The position numbers and the translations under genes were made by a program. A stretch of 34,061 nt of DNA. It comes from Streptomyces sp. 8K308 (GTDB lineage Bacteria > Actinomycetota > Actinomycetes > Streptomycetales > Streptomycetaceae). Shown here piece after piece: positions 6,703 to 15,817 of the stretch (position 1 is its first letter; each line of letters opens with the position of its first letter). Where the stretch lies: contig NZ_SMKC01000046.1 of NCBI RefSeq assembly GCF_004348315.1, positions 1 through 34,061 of the forward strand, written 5' to 3'. The notes beneath the pieces are model-generated. The model worked only from the letters and a program-made list of their open reading frames with translations. It ran no database searches and was not told the origin of the DNA.

Positions 6703-8166
6703 CTACTTCTTCTTCGCGCCGCGCTTCTCCCGCACCCGCACCGAGATGTGCACCGGCGTGCCCTCGAAGCCGAACTCCTCGCGCAGCCGCCGCTCGATGA
6801 AGCGGCGGTAGCCGGCCTCCAGGAAGCCGGAGGCGAACAGCACGAACCGGGGCGGGCGGGTGCCGGCCTGGGTGCCGAAGAGGATCCGCGGCTGCTTGCC
6901 GCCCCGCACCGGGTGCGGGTTGGCGGCGACGAGTTCGCCGAGGAACGCGTTCAGCTTGCCGGTCGGCACCCGGCTCTCCCAGCCGGCGAGCGCCGTCTCG
7001 ATGGCCGGCACCAGCTTCTCCATGTGCCGGCCGGTGCGCGCCGAGACGTTGACCCGCGGCGCCCACCGCACCTGCACCAGGTCCTGCTCGATCTCGCGCT
7101 CCAGGTAGAAGCGGCGCTCGTCGTCGAGCAGGTCCCACTTGTTGTAGGCGATGACCAGCGCGCGCCCGGCCTCCACGGCCATGGTGATGATGCGGGTGTC
7201 CTGGACGCTGATGGGCTCGGTGACGTCGATCAGCACCACGGCCACCTCGGCCTTCTCCAGGGCGGCGGCCGTCCGCAGCGACGCGTAGTAGTCGACGCCG
7301 TCCTGCACGCGCCGCCTGATGCCGGCCGTATCGACGAACCGCCAGGTCTGCCCGCCGAGCTCGATCAGCTCGTCGACCGGATCCCTCGTGGTGCCGGCGA
7401 GCTCGTCGACGACCACCCGCTCCTCCCCCGCCACCTTGTTCAGCAGGGAGGACTTGCCGACGTTCGGCCTGCCGATCAGCGCGATCCGCCGCGGCCCGCC
7501 GATGGCGCCGCCGAAGACGTCGGCCGGGGCCTCGGGCATCACGGCGAGCACCGCGTCGAGCAGGTCGCCGGTGCCGCGGCCGTGCAGCGCGGAGACCGGG
7601 AAGGGCTCGCCGATGCCCAGGTTCCACAGGTAGGCGGCCTCGGCCTCCTGCGAGGGGCCGTCGACCTTGTTGGCGCACAGCACCACCGGCTTGCCCGAGC
7701 GGCGCAGCAGCTTGACCACGGCGTCGTCGGTGTCAGTGGCGCCGACCTTGGCGTCCACCACCATGATCACGGCGTCGGCCGCGTCGATCGCGAACTCGGC
7801 CTGGGCGGCGACCGAGGCGTGGATGCCGAGGACGTCCTGCTCCCAGCCGCCGGTGTCGACGACCTTGAAGCGGCGGCCGGCCCACTCCGCCTCGTAGCTG
7901 ACCCGGTCCCTGGTGACGCCCGGCTTGTCCTCGACGACGGCCTCGCGGCGGCCGATGATCCGGTTCACCAGGGTCGACTTGCCGACATTGGGCCGGCCGA
8001 CGACGGCGAGAACGGGCAGTGGCCCGCCACCGGCCGCCGCCAGCTCGCTGTCGATCTCCTCGGCCTCGAAGCCCTCTCCGGTGGCGAGCTCCATGAACTC
8101 CGCGTACTCGGCGTCGCCGAGCGCACCGTGCCGGTCCGCGGTGCCTGGGTGGTTCTGGTCGGTCAT
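6703..8166 (-). CDS. der: Ribosome-biogenesis GTPase Der (EngA)
   Basis: Der is the GTPase with two tandem G domains needed for assembly of the 50S ribosomal subunit. With ATG 8166 the protein has 487 residues. G domain 1 shows GRPNVGKS (57-64), DTGG (104-107) and NKVD (166-169). G domain 2 shows GRPNVGKS (232-239), DTAG (279-282) and NKWD. A C-terminal KH-like domain ends in a Lys-rich tail (KRGAKKK). The N-terminal extension of about 50 acidic residues ([14 protein letters not shown]) is normal for actinobacterial Der. GAGGA lies 9 nt before the ATG; an in-frame GTG at 8217 is less likely. It is the last gene of the long minus-strand block. Confidence 0.96.
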   Translation of the reverse strand: MTDQNHPGTADRHGALGDAEYAEFMELATGEGFEAEEIDSELAAAGGGPLPVLAVVGRPNVGKSTLVNRIIGRREAVVEDKPGVTRDRVSYEAEWAGRRFKVVDTGGWEQDVLGIHASVAAQAEFAIDAADAVIMVVDAKVGATDTDDAVVKLLRRSGKPVVLCANKVDGPSQEAEAAYLWNLGIGEPFPVSALHGRGTGDLLDAVLAVMPEAPADVFGGAIGGPRRIALIGRPNVGKSSLLNKVAGEERVVVDELAGTTRDPVDELIELGGQTWRFVDTAGIRRRVQDGVDYYASLRTAAALEKAEVAVVLIDVTEPISVQDTRIITMAVEAGRALVIAYNKWDLLDDERRFYLEREIEQDLVQVRWAPRVNVSARTGRHMEKLVPAIETALAGWESRVPTGKLNAFLGELVAANPHPVRGGKQPRILFGTQAGTRPPRFVLFASGFLEAGYRRFIERRLREEFGFEGTPVHISVRVREKRGAKKK

Positions 8167-8251
8167 GGAGTTACGTCCTCGTGAAGTGTCGTCGTCGGTC
8201 GGGCCGGGCCGTGCCACGGGCCTGGCCCATCACACCAGTGTCGCCCAGGTC

Positions 8252-8917
8252 CTACCGGCCGGTGAGCCGTCTGGCCTCCTTGAGGTGGGCCGCCAGCCGC
8301 TCCTGTACGAGCAGGGTGGCCGTGTCGAGCGCGGCCCTGGTGCGCCGCCCACCGGGCGCGACCGGCGTGAACGGGTCGCCGTAGACGACGTCGATCCGCC
8401 GGCGCAGCGGGGGGAACGCCGGCACGAGACGGCCGCGTGCCTCGTTGCTGCCGAGCACGGCCACCGGCAAGATCGGGGCGCCCGAGCGCAGCGCGAAGTA
8501 GGCGAGGCCGGCCCGCAGCGCGGCGAAGTCGCCCTCTCCCCTGGTGCCCTCGGGAAAGATGCCGAGCACCCCGCCCGCGTCGAGGACGGCGAGCGCCTCG
8601 GCGACGGCGGCCCGGTCGGTGCCGTGCCGGTCCACGCTGACCTGGCCGATGCCGCGCAGGAAGCCGGCGACCGGGCCGACGAACGCCTCCCGCTTGACCA
8701 GGAACCGCACCGGGCGCGGCGAGGTGCCCATGATCACGGGGCCGTCGACGTTGTGCGCGTGGTTGCCGGCGAGTATCACCGGGCCCGCCGGCGGCACCCG
8801 CCAGGTGCCGAGCGCGCGTGGGCGCCAGGCGCCGTGGACCACGCCGATCGCGATCCGGCGGCCCACCGCCGCGCCCCGGGCGCCGCGCGCGCCCGCCGGG
8901 GTGCCGGATGTGCTCAC
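8252..8917 (-). CDS. plsC: 1-acyl-sn-glycerol-3-phosphate acyltransferase (PlsC family)
   Basis: This 221-residue protein carries the PlsC acyltransferase motifs: NHxxxxD at residues 52-58 (catalytic His53 and Asp58) and FPEGTR at 121-126, which binds the phosphate of the acceptor. It would transfer an acyl chain to lysophosphatidic acid in phospholipid synthesis at the membrane. GTG 8917 overlaps the cmk stop by 4 nt (GTGA), indicating translational coupling. This cmk-plsC-der order is a common actinobacterial arrangement. Confidence 0.92.
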   Translation of the reverse strand: MSTSGTPAGARGARGAAVGRRIAIGVVHGAWRPRALGTWRVPPAGPVILAGNHAHNVDGPVIMGTSPRPVRFLVKREAFVGPVAGFLRGIGQVSVDRHGTDRAAVAEALAVLDAGGVLGIFPEGTRGEGDFAALRAGLAYFALRSGAPILPVAVLGSNEARGRLVPAFPPLRRRIDVVYGDPFTPVAPGGRRTRAALDTATLLVQERLAAHLKEARRLTGR

Positions 8918-9609
8918 CGCTGCCTGCGCTCCTCGATCAGGGTGACCACGCGGTCGACGACCTGCTCCAGGGTCAGCTCCGAGGTGTCCACCTCGATCGC
9001 GTCGGCCGCCTTGGCCAGTGGGGATGCCTTGCGCGCCGAGTCGGCGGCGTCCCGCTTGAGCAGCGCCGCCTGGGTGGCGGCCAGGCCGACCGCGTCCTTG
9101 CCGCTGAGCTCGGCGCTGCGGCGGGCCGCCCTGATTTCGGGCGAGGCGGTCAGGAAGATCTTGACGTCGGCGTCGGGGAGGACGGTGGTGCCGATGTCGC
9201 GGCCCTCGGCGACGATGCCGGTCGGCGCGGCGGCGGCGATGGACCGCTGCAGTGCGGTGATGACCGCTCGCACCTCGGGCACCGCGCTGACGGCGCTGAC
9301 CGCCCCGCTGACCTCCTGGCTCCTGATGGGTCCCGAGACGTCCTCGCCGTCGACGGTGATGGTGGGGCCGAGCGGGTCGGTGCCGGAGACGATGGCCGGC
9401 TCGCCCGCAGCCGCGGCCACCTTGGCCGGGTCGTTGACGTCGACGCCGTGGGCGAGCATCCACCAGGTCATGGCCCGGTACTGCGCGCCGGTGTCCAGGA
9501 AGCCGAGGCCGAGGCGGCTGGCCACGGCCTTAGAGGTGCTGGACTTACCCGTGCCGGCGGGGCCATCGATGGCGACGATGACGGGGGTTGCAGTCACGGC
9601 GGTGCGCAC
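8914..9609 (-). CDS. cmk: Cytidylate kinase
   Basis: Cmk phosphorylates CMP and dCMP with ATP in the cytoplasm. The 231-residue protein starts with the P-loop GPAGTGKSS (16-24), followed by LDTGAQYRAM, the NMP-binding region typical of Cmk, and the VAEGRDIGT motif in the middle. The length matches the family. GTG 9609 and GTG 9597 are both possible starts, and neither has a strong ribosome binding site. The 3' end is coupled to plsC by a 4-nt overlap. Confidence 0.95.
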   Translation of the reverse strand: MRTAVTATPVIVAIDGPAGTGKSSTSKAVASRLGLGFLDTGAQYRAMTWWMLAHGVDVNDPAKVAAAAGEPAIVSGTDPLGPTITVDGEDVSGPIRSQEVSGAVSAVSAVPEVRAVITALQRSIAAAAPTGIVAEGRDIGTTVLPDADVKIFLTASPEIRAARRSAELSGKDAVGLAATQAALLKRDAADSARKASPLAKAADAIEVDTSELTLEQVVDRVVTLIEERRQR

Positions 9610-9769
9610 CTTTCTGGAGCGGGCGAAGAGCGGTTCCCCGAAGCGGCATGGCGCGGGGGCCGGGGGCTGAGGGCGGTTCGCCGGCGTTCCCGCCGGTCGC
9701 GAGGCCCCCCGGGGGAGAAGGTTACCGGCCCGCCGAGGTGCCCGGCACGCGGCCGGTGCACCGCGGTTA

Positions 9770-9798
9770 GGCCCGGCCGGCCGGCGGCCGGTAGGGCC
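9770..9798 (-). terminator. GC-rich palindrome after the prephenate dehydrogenase gene
   Basis: GGCCC (9770-9774) can pair with GGGCC (9794-9798), and the interior is an alternating GGCC/CCGG sequence able to fold further. It lies 3 bp beyond the tyrA stop codon in a 191-bp gap before cmk. It may end or attenuate transcription. Confidence 0.4.
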
Positions 9799-9800
9799 GG

Positions 9801-10886
9801 TCAGCCGCGGATCGACCAGCCGCGCTCGCGCAGGGCGGCGATCAGGCCGGGGGCGGCCTCCGGCACCACCATGAGCTCCACGAGGCCGGCCTGCTGCCCC
9901 GTCGCGTGCTCGATGCGGACGTCCTCGACGTTGACGCCGGCCCGGCCCGCGTCGGCGAAGATCCCGGCCAGCTCGCCCGGCCGGTCGCTGATGTGGACGG
10001 CGACGGTCTCATAGGCGGTGGGGGCGGCGCCGTGCTTGCCCGGCACCCGCTCCCGGCCGGCGTTCCCGCGCCGCAGCACCGCCTCGACGCCGGCGATGCC
10101 GGCCGCGCGCTTGGCCTCGTCGGCGGACTCCAGGGCCCGCAGGGCGCGCACCGTCTCGTCCAGGTCGGCGGCGATCTCGGTGAGCACGTCGGCCACCGGG
10201 CCCGGGTTGGCGGCGAGGATGTCGAGCCACATCCGTGGTTCTGAGGCGGCGATCCTGGTGACGTCCCTGATGCCCTGCCCGCAGAGCCGGACGGCGGCCT
10301 CCTCGGCGCTCTCCAGGCGGGCGGCGACCAGGCTGGAGACCAGCTGCGGGGTGTGCGAGACGAGGGCGACGGCCCGGTCGTGGGCGTCGGCGTCCATCAC
10401 CACCGGCACGGCGCGGCAGAGTGAGGCCAGCTCGAGAGCCAGGTTCAGCACCTCGGTCTCGGTCTGGGGGTTCGGGGTGAGCACCCAGGGCCGGCCCTCG
10501 AACAGGTCGGCCGAGGCGGCCAGCGGCCCGGAGCGCTCCTTGCCCGCCATCGGGTGGGTGCCGAGGTAGCTGCGCTGGTCGCCGCCGAGCGCCACGAGGT
10601 CGCGGCCGGGGCCGCCCTTGACGCTGCCGACGTCCACGTAGGCACGGGCCGCGCCGCGCCGCTGGAGCTCGGCCAGCGTGGCGGCGATGCGCGCCGGCGG
10701 GACGGCCACGACGGCCAGCTCGACCGGGCCCTCGGGAGGGCCGTCGGTACCGGCGCCGAGCGCGGCCGCGGTCCTCGGCTGGTCCGGGTCCTGGTCGGCC
10801 AGGTACACCCGGACGCCGCGGGCGGTGAGCGCCAGGGCGATGGAGGTGCCGATCAGGCCGGTGCCGGTGACGAGGGCGGTGCGCAT
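9801..10886 (-). CDS. tyrA: Prephenate dehydrogenase with C-terminal ACT domain
   Basis: This enzyme makes 4-hydroxyphenylpyruvate from prephenate with NAD in tyrosine synthesis. The 361-residue protein opens with the nucleotide-binding motif GTGLIG (8-13). LGTHPMAGKERSG around residue 111 supplies the conserved His of the substrate site. A C-terminal ACT-like domain (about residues 290-361, beginning VAVHISDRPGELAGIF) probably binds an amino acid effector, so feedback by tyrosine is likely but not shown. The start is ATG 10886. It sits between rluB and cmk, as in related actinobacteria. Confidence 0.93.
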   Translation of the reverse strand: MRTALVTGTGLIGTSIALALTARGVRVYLADQDPDQPRTAAALGAGTDGPPEGPVELAVVAVPPARIAATLAELQRRGAARAYVDVGSVKGGPGRDLVALGGDQRSYLGTHPMAGKERSGPLAASADLFEGRPWVLTPNPQTETEVLNLALELASLCRAVPVVMDADAHDRAVALVSHTPQLVSSLVAARLESAEEAAVRLCGQGIRDVTRIAASEPRMWLDILAANPGPVADVLTEIAADLDETVRALRALESADEAKRAAGIAGVEAVLRRGNAGRERVPGKHGAAPTAYETVAVHISDRPGELAGIFADAGRAGVNVEDVRIEHATGQQAGLVELMVVPEAAPGLIAALRERGWSIRG

Positions 10887-10944
10887 TCCCCCAGCGTATG
10901 CCCCGACCCGGCCTGGCCGTCGACCGGTTTCCGCCCCCTTCGGC

Positions 10945-11919
10945 CTACAGACCGACCTCCTTCATCAGCCGGCCGACCTCGGTGTTCGTCATCCGGCGTA
11001 GCCAGCCGGACTTCTGGTCGCCGAGCACGATGGGGCCGAAGCCGGTGCGCACCAGCTTGTCGACGGGGAACCCGACCTCGGCGAGCATGCGGCGCACGAT
11101 GTGCTTGCGGCCCTCGTGGAGCGTGACCTCGACCAGGTAGTTCTTGCCGGTGTTCTCCACGACGCGGAAGTGGTCGGCCCTGGCGTAGCCGTCCTCGAGC
11201 GGCACGCCGTCCTTGAGGCGCTTGCCGAGGTCGCGCGGGATGGGCCCCTGGATGGCGGCGAGGTAGGTCTTGGTGACGCCGTACCTGGGGTGGGTGAGCC
11301 GGTGGGCGAGCTCGCCGTGGTTGGTGAGCAGGATCAGGCCCTCGGTCTCGGTGTCGAGGCGCCCGACGTGGAAGAGCCGGGTCTCCCGGTTCTGCACGTA
11401 GTCGCCGAGGCACTGCCGGCCGTCGGGGTCCTCCATGGACGAGACGACGCCGGCCGGCTTGTTGAGGGCGAAGAACAGGTGGGACTGGGTGGCCACGGTC
11501 AGCCCGTCGACCTTGATCTCGTCCTTCTCGGGGTCGACGCGGCGGCCCTGGGAGTGCACCACCTTGCCGTTGACCTCGACCCTGCCCTGGTCGATCAGCT
11601 CCTCGCAGGCACGCCGGGAGCCCAGGCCGGCCCTGGCGAGCACCTTCTGCAGCCGCTCGCCCTCGGCCTCGCCGAAGGTCTTGGGGAGGCGGACGGCCGG
11701 CTTGTCGTGCCGCGCGCGGTTGCGCTCCTCGAGCTGGGCGTCGTACTCGCGGGAGCGGGCCGGCGCGGTCCGCTTCTTCTTGGCCCCGCCGCCCGGGCCA
11801 CCGCCCTGGCCGTAACGGCGCTCCTCGGGGCGGGGGCGGCCCGCGCGCCGCTGCCGGTCGTCGCGGCTGTTGCCCGCGCCCCGGTAGTTCCGGTTGCTGT
11901 TCCTGCCGCTGCTTCGCAT
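10945..11919 (-). CDS. rluB: 23S rRNA pseudouridine synthase, RluB/RsuA family
   Basis: The 324-residue protein has three parts. An N-terminal basic low-complexity tail (1-80) is rich in Arg and Gly. An S4 RNA-binding domain follows (about 88-130, ERLQKVLARAGLGSRRACEELI). The catalytic RsuA/RluB domain has Asp189 in GRLDTETEGLILLTN. It isomerises a uridine in rRNA to pseudouridine; target assignment to the 23S helix follows the family. ATG 11919 overlaps the last base of the scpB stop (TGATG), so translation is coupled to scpB. The rluB-scpB-scpA linkage is widespread in Gram-positive bacteria. Confidence 0.93.
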   Translation of the reverse strand: MRSSGRNSNRNYRGAGNSRDDRQRRAGRPRPEERRYGQGGGPGGGAKKKRTAPARSREYDAQLEERNRARHDKPAVRLPKTFGEAEGERLQKVLARAGLGSRRACEELIDQGRVEVNGKVVHSQGRRVDPEKDEIKVDGLTVATQSHLFFALNKPAGVVSSMEDPDGRQCLGDYVQNRETRLFHVGRLDTETEGLILLTNHGELAHRLTHPRYGVTKTYLAAIQGPIPRDLGKRLKDGVPLEDGYARADHFRVVENTGKNYLVEVTLHEGRKHIVRRMLAEVGFPVDKLVRTGFGPIVLGDQKSGWLRRMTNTEVGRLMKEVGL

Positions 11920-12569
11920 CAGTGTTCCGTCGGGAGGTCGGTGGGAGCGTCTACGTCCATGCTGAGCGACGCCATCGCCTCCTGGCTCTCGCCCTCGACC
12001 TGTTCGGCCTCGGGGAGGAAGGGGGCGAGCTCGGGCAGTTCGTCCAAGCCGCGCAGCCCCATCCGCTCCAGGAAGTAGTGCGTCGTCACATACAGGATCG
12101 CACCTGTTTCGGGTTCGCTGCCCGCCTCGGCCACCAGACCGCGCTGGAGCAGGGTGCGCATGACACCGTCGCAGTTCACGCCGCGGATCGCGGAGACCCG
12201 GGAGCGGCTGACCGGCTGCCGGTAGGCGACGACGGCCAGCGTCTCAAGCGCGGCCTGGGTCAGGCGGGCGTGCTGGCCGTCGAGCACGAAGCGCTCGACG
12301 GCCTCGGCGTACTCGGGGCGCGTGAAGAACCGCCAGCCGCCGGCGATGAGGCGCAGCTCGAAGCCGCGGCCCTGCGTCAGGTACTCGTCGGCCAGCTCGC
12401 GCAGCGCGGCGGCGACCGCGCGGCGTGGGTGGCCGAGGACCTTGGCGAGGTGCTCCTCGGTGGCCGGCTCGTCGACGACCATCAGCACGGCCTCGAGCGA
12501 CGGCTTGAGCTCCAGCGCCGGCGCGCGCTCCTCTTCCTCCCGCGGCTCCCCTTGCGGCTCCTGGCTCAC
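11919..12569 (-). CDS. scpB: Segregation and condensation protein B
   Basis: ScpB binds ScpA and SMC in the condensin complex that compacts and segregates chromosomes. The 216-residue protein has an acidic N-terminal tail, a first winged-helix domain (LEAVLMVVDEPATEEHLAKV) and a second containing the highly conserved stretch TQAALETLAVVAYRQPVSR and IRGVNCDGVMRTLLQRGLV. Length is normal. ATG 12569 overlaps the scpA stop by 4 nt, consistent with fixed stoichiometry of the two kleisin-complex subunits. Confidence 0.95.
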   Translation of the reverse strand: MSQEPQGEPREEEERAPALELKPSLEAVLMVVDEPATEEHLAKVLGHPRRAVAAALRELADEYLTQGRGFELRLIAGGWRFFTRPEYAEAVERFVLDGQHARLTQAALETLAVVAYRQPVSRSRVSAIRGVNCDGVMRTLLQRGLVAEAGSEPETGAILYVTTHYFLERMGLRGLDELPELAPFLPEAEQVEGESQEAMASLSMDVDAPTDLPTEH

Positions 12570-14002
12570 GACCGCTCCTTCCCGTCTGACGCGTCCGGCG
12601 GCGCGGACTCCTGGTCGAACTCGTCCGTGACCAGCGGACGGTCGGGCTCGCCGCCGCTCCAGGCGACGACCAGCGTGCCGAGCGCCTCCTCCTGGTCGAG
12701 GGTGACGGCCCGCTCCCGGTAGAGCTCGAGGAGCGCGAGGAAGCGGGCGACGACGGTGAGGGTGTCGGGGGCGTCCCGCACCAGCTCGCCGAAGCTGGCC
12801 CGTCCGAGCTCGCGCAGCCTGGCGATCACGACCTCGGCCTGCTCGCGGACGCTGACCAGGGGGGCGTGGATGTGATCGACGTACACCTGCGGCTTGGGCT
12901 TGGGCTGCATGGCCTTCACGGCGAGCCTGGCGAAGCCTTCGGGACCGATGCGGATGACGACGTCCGGCAGCAGCTCGGCGTGGTGCGGCTCGAGCCCCAC
13001 GGTACGGGGGTGGCGCAGCGCCTCGGCGGCGAGGCGCTCGGAGAAGATGTCGGCGACCCGCTTGAAGGCGCGGTACTGGAGCAGCCGCGCGAAGAGCAGG
13101 TCCCGGGCCTCGAGCAGCGCGAGGTCCGCCTCGTCCTCGACCTCGGCGGCCGGCAGCAGCCGGGCCGCCTTGAGGTCGAGGAGGGTGGCCGCGACGACGA
13201 GGAACTCGGTGGTCTGGTCGAGGTCCCAGTCCGGCCCCATGGCCCTGATGTAGGCCATGAACTCGTCGGTGACCCGCGACAGCGCGACCTCGGTGACGTC
13301 GAGCTTGTGCCGTGAGATGAGCTGCAACAGCAGATCGAACGGCCCCTCGAAGTTCTCCAACACCACCTTGAACCGACGATCATCCGCCGGAACACCACCG
13401 TCGTCCTCCGGCCGGAGGTCGACCTCGGCACCCGCCACGTCCCCCACCGCGGACGACCCACCAGCGACCTCGTCCTCCGGCCGCAGGCCGGCCCGACCAG
13501 CGGCAAGGCCCGTCGCCCCACCAGACGAACCAACGGATACCGCGCCGGCCTCGGCCGCCGCCGAAGGCGGCGGCACCCGGCCGGCCGAAGCACCTTCCGC
13601 CGATCCGGCGGAGCCGTCCAGCGCCGACTCGGCCTCCGGCCGCAGCGCGGCCTCGCGCGCCGTCGCCGGCGACGGCGGCGGCGGCGAGCCGAGGGCCCCG
13701 TCGGCGGGGTCACCAGCGGAGTCAACCGGTTCGACGCCGGCCGGCGGCACCCGGCCGGCGGAGACACCGTCCACCAAACCGGCGGAGCCAGCCGGCGATG
13801 AAGCGGCCACCCTCACGCCGGACGCTCCGGCGCCGGACGCGGCCTCGGCCGTCGCCGAATCGGCGGAGCCGCTGTGTGGGTGGGCAGGCTCGGCGGCTGG
13901 GGTGGGTGGGGGGGTGGGGACATCCTCCGGCGCGTGCCCGTTGGGCGCGCCGGGGCCACGGCCCAGGGGGCGGCGCTGTCGCGGCGACGGAGGAGGCGTC
14001 AT
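12566..14002 (-). CDS. scpA: Segregation and condensation protein A with long repeated N-terminal tail
   Basis: ScpA is the kleisin subunit that bridges the SMC heads. The kleisin core runs from about residue 211 (FKVVLENFEGPFDLLLQLI) to the C-terminus near 478. The first 210 residues are low-complexity Ala/Gly/Pro/Ser/Glu, longer than I expect for the family. They contain a 58-residue degenerate duplication: SAGRVPP occurs at 81-87 and 139-145, and LRPE at 120, 173 and 196. I chose ATG 14002 because the RRPLGRGPGAP motif just after it is typical of actinobacterial ScpA N-termini. The gene is coupled to scpB and lies 83 bp after the RHH-like gene. Confidence 0.92.
   Translation of the reverse strand: MTPPPSPRQRRPLGRGPGAPNGHAPEDVPTPPPTPAAEPAHPHSGSADSATAEAASGAGASGVRVAASSPAGSAGLVDGVSAGRVPPAGVEPVDSAGDPADGALGSPPPPSPATAREAALRPEAESALDGSAGSAEGASAGRVPPPSAAAEAGAVSVGSSGGATGLAAGRAGLRPEDEVAGGSSAVGDVAGAEVDLRPEDDGGVPADDRRFKVVLENFEGPFDLLLQLISRHKLDVTEVALSRVTDEFMAYIRAMGPDWDLDQTTEFLVVAATLLDLKAARLLPAAEVEDEADLALLEARDLLFARLLQYRAFKRVADIFSERLAAEALRHPRTVGLEPHHAELLPDVVIRIGPEGFARLAVKAMQPKPKPQVYVDHIHAPLVSVREQAEVVIARLRELGRASFGELVRDAPDTLTVVARFLALLELYRERAVTLDQEEALGTLVVAWSGGEPDRPLVTDEFDQESAPPDASDGKERS
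13440..13786. repeat. 174-bp degenerate duplication inside scpA
   Basis: A 17-bp identical stretch, GGCGGCACCCGGCCGGC, occurs at 13569-13585 and 13743-13759, 174 bp (58 codons) apart. Sequences around it align more loosely over roughly one full unit. The period is a multiple of three, so the reading frame is preserved. Confidence 0.6.
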
Positions 14003-14085
14003 CGCGGGGCAGACTACTCCCGTGGTCTTCGGACGCGGCCGTGGCACTCGCGCGTTGTCCGAACCGGTTCGCCCGGGTTCGTAGG

Positions 14086-14679
14086 TCAGCGGCCCCGCAG
14101 GCGGCGGACGAGGATGCTGGCCTCGCCGCGGGACTCCAGGTCGGCGAGGACCACCGCCACGGCCTCCCGGACGATGCGTCCGCGGTCCACCGCGAGGCCG
14201 TGCTCGCCGCGGAGCACCAGCCTGGCGTGTTCGAGGTCCATCAGTTCCTCGGCCGACACGTAGACCGTGATCTTCTCGTCGTGCCGCTCCCGCCCGCTCG
14301 GTCGACGCGCGGCCCGGCCGCGCCTCGGCGCGGCGGCGGGGGCCGGTCGGCCCCCCTTGGCCTCGCGGACGTCGCGGGCCTCGCGCTGCTGTTGGGCCGG
14401 CAGCGGGCGCTCGCCGCCCGGCCGGGCCTCGCGGGCCGGCCGCCGGCCGCGGGCCTCGTCGGCCGGGCCGGCGGCCGGGGCCGCCGGAGCCGACGGGGCC
14501 GGCTCGTCGCCGGCGCCCGCCTCGGCTGCCGGCGCCGGCAGCCGAGGCGGCGCCGGATCGTCCTTGGTGCTCCCCGCCGGCTCGTGCGGCGGGCTCGGGG
14601 GCGTCGAGGGCTGTACGGCGGACCCACCGGTACTGCGGAACAGTTCGTCGGCCGCCGGAAGGCTCACTCGGCGTGGCAC
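14086..14679 (-). CDS. ParA-linked protein with C-terminal ribbon-helix-helix-like domain
   Basis: The 197-residue product has a long disordered Pro/Ala/Arg-rich N-terminal part (1-135) and a compact C-terminal domain. The domain consists of a strand KITVYVS (136-142), a helix AEELMDLEHARLVL and a second helix DRGRIVREAVAVVLADLE, the layout of a ribbon-helix-helix DNA-binding fold. The C-terminal 60 residues look strongly conserved in actinobacteria. The gene overlaps the parA 3' end by 16 nt from GTG 14679, which has GGAGG 10 nt upstream; GTG 14667 would give a 4-nt GTGA overlap. Context suggests a DNA-binding partner of ParA, comparable to ParG or other centromere-binding proteins, but this is inference. 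Confidence 0.75.
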   Translation of the reverse strand: MPRRVSLPAADELFRSTGGSAVQPSTPPSPPHEPAGSTKDDPAPPRLPAPAAEAGAGDEPAPSAPAAPAAGPADEARGRRPAREARPGGERPLPAQQQREARDVREAKGGRPAPAAAPRRGRAARRPSGRERHDEKITVYVSAEELMDLEHARLVLRGEHGLAVDRGRIVREAVAVVLADLESRGEASILVRRLRGR

Positions 14680-15806
14680 CGGGCGAGCACCTCCCTGGCG
14701 AGCTGGCGATACGCGGCCGCGCCAACGGAGTTGGACGCGTAGGTGGTGATCGGCTCACCGGCGACCGTGGTCTCGGGGAAGCGGACCGTACGCCCGATGA
14801 CCGTGTGGTACACGTTGTCGTCGAACGCCTCGACCACGCGGGCCAGGACCTCCCGGCTGTGCACCGTGCGGGAGTCGTACATGGTGGCCAGGATGCCGTC
14901 GAGCCGCAGGTTCGGGTTGAGCCGCTCCTGGACCTTCTCGATGGTCTCGGTCAGCAGCGCGACCCCGCGCAGCGCGAAGAACTCGCACTCCAGCGGCACG
15001 ATCACCTTGTGCGCCGCGGTGAGCGCGTTCACGGTGAGCAGGCCGAGCGAGGGCTGGCAGTCGATGATGACGAAGTCGTAGTCGCTAAGCATCGGCTGCA
15101 GCGCCCGCTGCAGCGTGGACTCGCGCGCGACCTCGCTGACCAGCTGGACCTCGGCGGCCGACAGGTCGATGTTGCTCGGCAGCAGGTCCATGCCGGCGAC
15201 CGCGGTCTTGAGCAGCACCTCGTCGGGGGCCATGCCCCGCTCCATCAGCAGGTTGTAGATGGTGAGGTCGAGCTCCATCGGGTTCACGCCGAGGCCGACC
15301 GAGAGGGCGCCCTGCGGGTCGAAGTCGACCAGCAGCACCCGGCGGCCGTACTCGGCGAGCGCGGCGCCCAGGTTGATGGTCGAGGTGGTCTTGCCGACCC
15401 CGCCCTTCTGGTTGCACATCGCGATGATCTGCGCCGGCCCGCGCTCGGTGAGCGGTCCCGGGATCGGGAAGTACGGCAACGGACGGCCGGTGGGGCCGAT
15501 CCGCTCACGCCGCTGCCTGGCCGCGTCCGGGGCGATGGTGGCCGCGTACTCGGGGTCGGGCTCGTATTCCGCGTCCGGGTCGTAGAACTGCCCGTCCGGG
15601 AGATCGTCGTAGTCGGGGAAACGGTCGGCGTCGCCGCCCGTCGCGTTTGCTTCCGTGCTCTGATGCGCTGTCATGCTCGGTTGGCTCTGGTGGGTTGCGT
15701 GGGTACGGACAGCGACGGAGCCCAGGCCCGTCAGATCCCCGGTGCCCTGGTGCCGCTCCGGGACCCCTGGTTGTCCTCCCCGGGGAGTAATTGTCGACTC
15801 ATTCAC
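14664..15806 (-). CDS. parA: ParA-family chromosome partitioning ATPase
   Basis: This 380-residue Walker-type ATPase has the deviant Walker A KGGVGKTT (134-141, with signature lysine 134), DFDPQG (161-166) and a Walker B IIDCQPSLG. It is preceded by about 120 residues of acidic, Tyr/Pro-rich sequence (DDLPDGQFYDPDAEYEPDPE) that I recognise from Streptomyces ParA-like proteins encoded next to scpAB. It is distinct from the origin-proximal ParA/Soj: no parB gene follows. GTG 15806 is preceded by AAGGAGGT, a perfect anti-SD match about 11 nt upstream. It heads the run parA, RHH gene, scpA, scpB and rluB, suggesting a role in nucleoid organisation together with condensin. Confidence 0.93.
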   Translation of the reverse strand: MNESTITPRGGQPGVPERHQGTGDLTGLGSVAVRTHATHQSQPSMTAHQSTEANATGGDADRFPDYDDLPDGQFYDPDAEYEPDPEYAATIAPDAARQRRERIGPTGRPLPYFPIPGPLTERGPAQIIAMCNQKGGVGKTTSTINLGAALAEYGRRVLLVDFDPQGALSVGLGVNPMELDLTIYNLLMERGMAPDEVLLKTAVAGMDLLPSNIDLSAAEVQLVSEVARESTLQRALQPMLSDYDFVIIDCQPSLGLLTVNALTAAHKVIVPLECEFFALRGVALLTETIEKVQERLNPNLRLDGILATMYDSRTVHSREVLARVVEAFDDNVYHTVIGRTVRFPETTVAGEPITTYASNSVGAAAYRQLAREVLARCHAE

Positions 15807-15817
15807 AAGTCGTCTTA

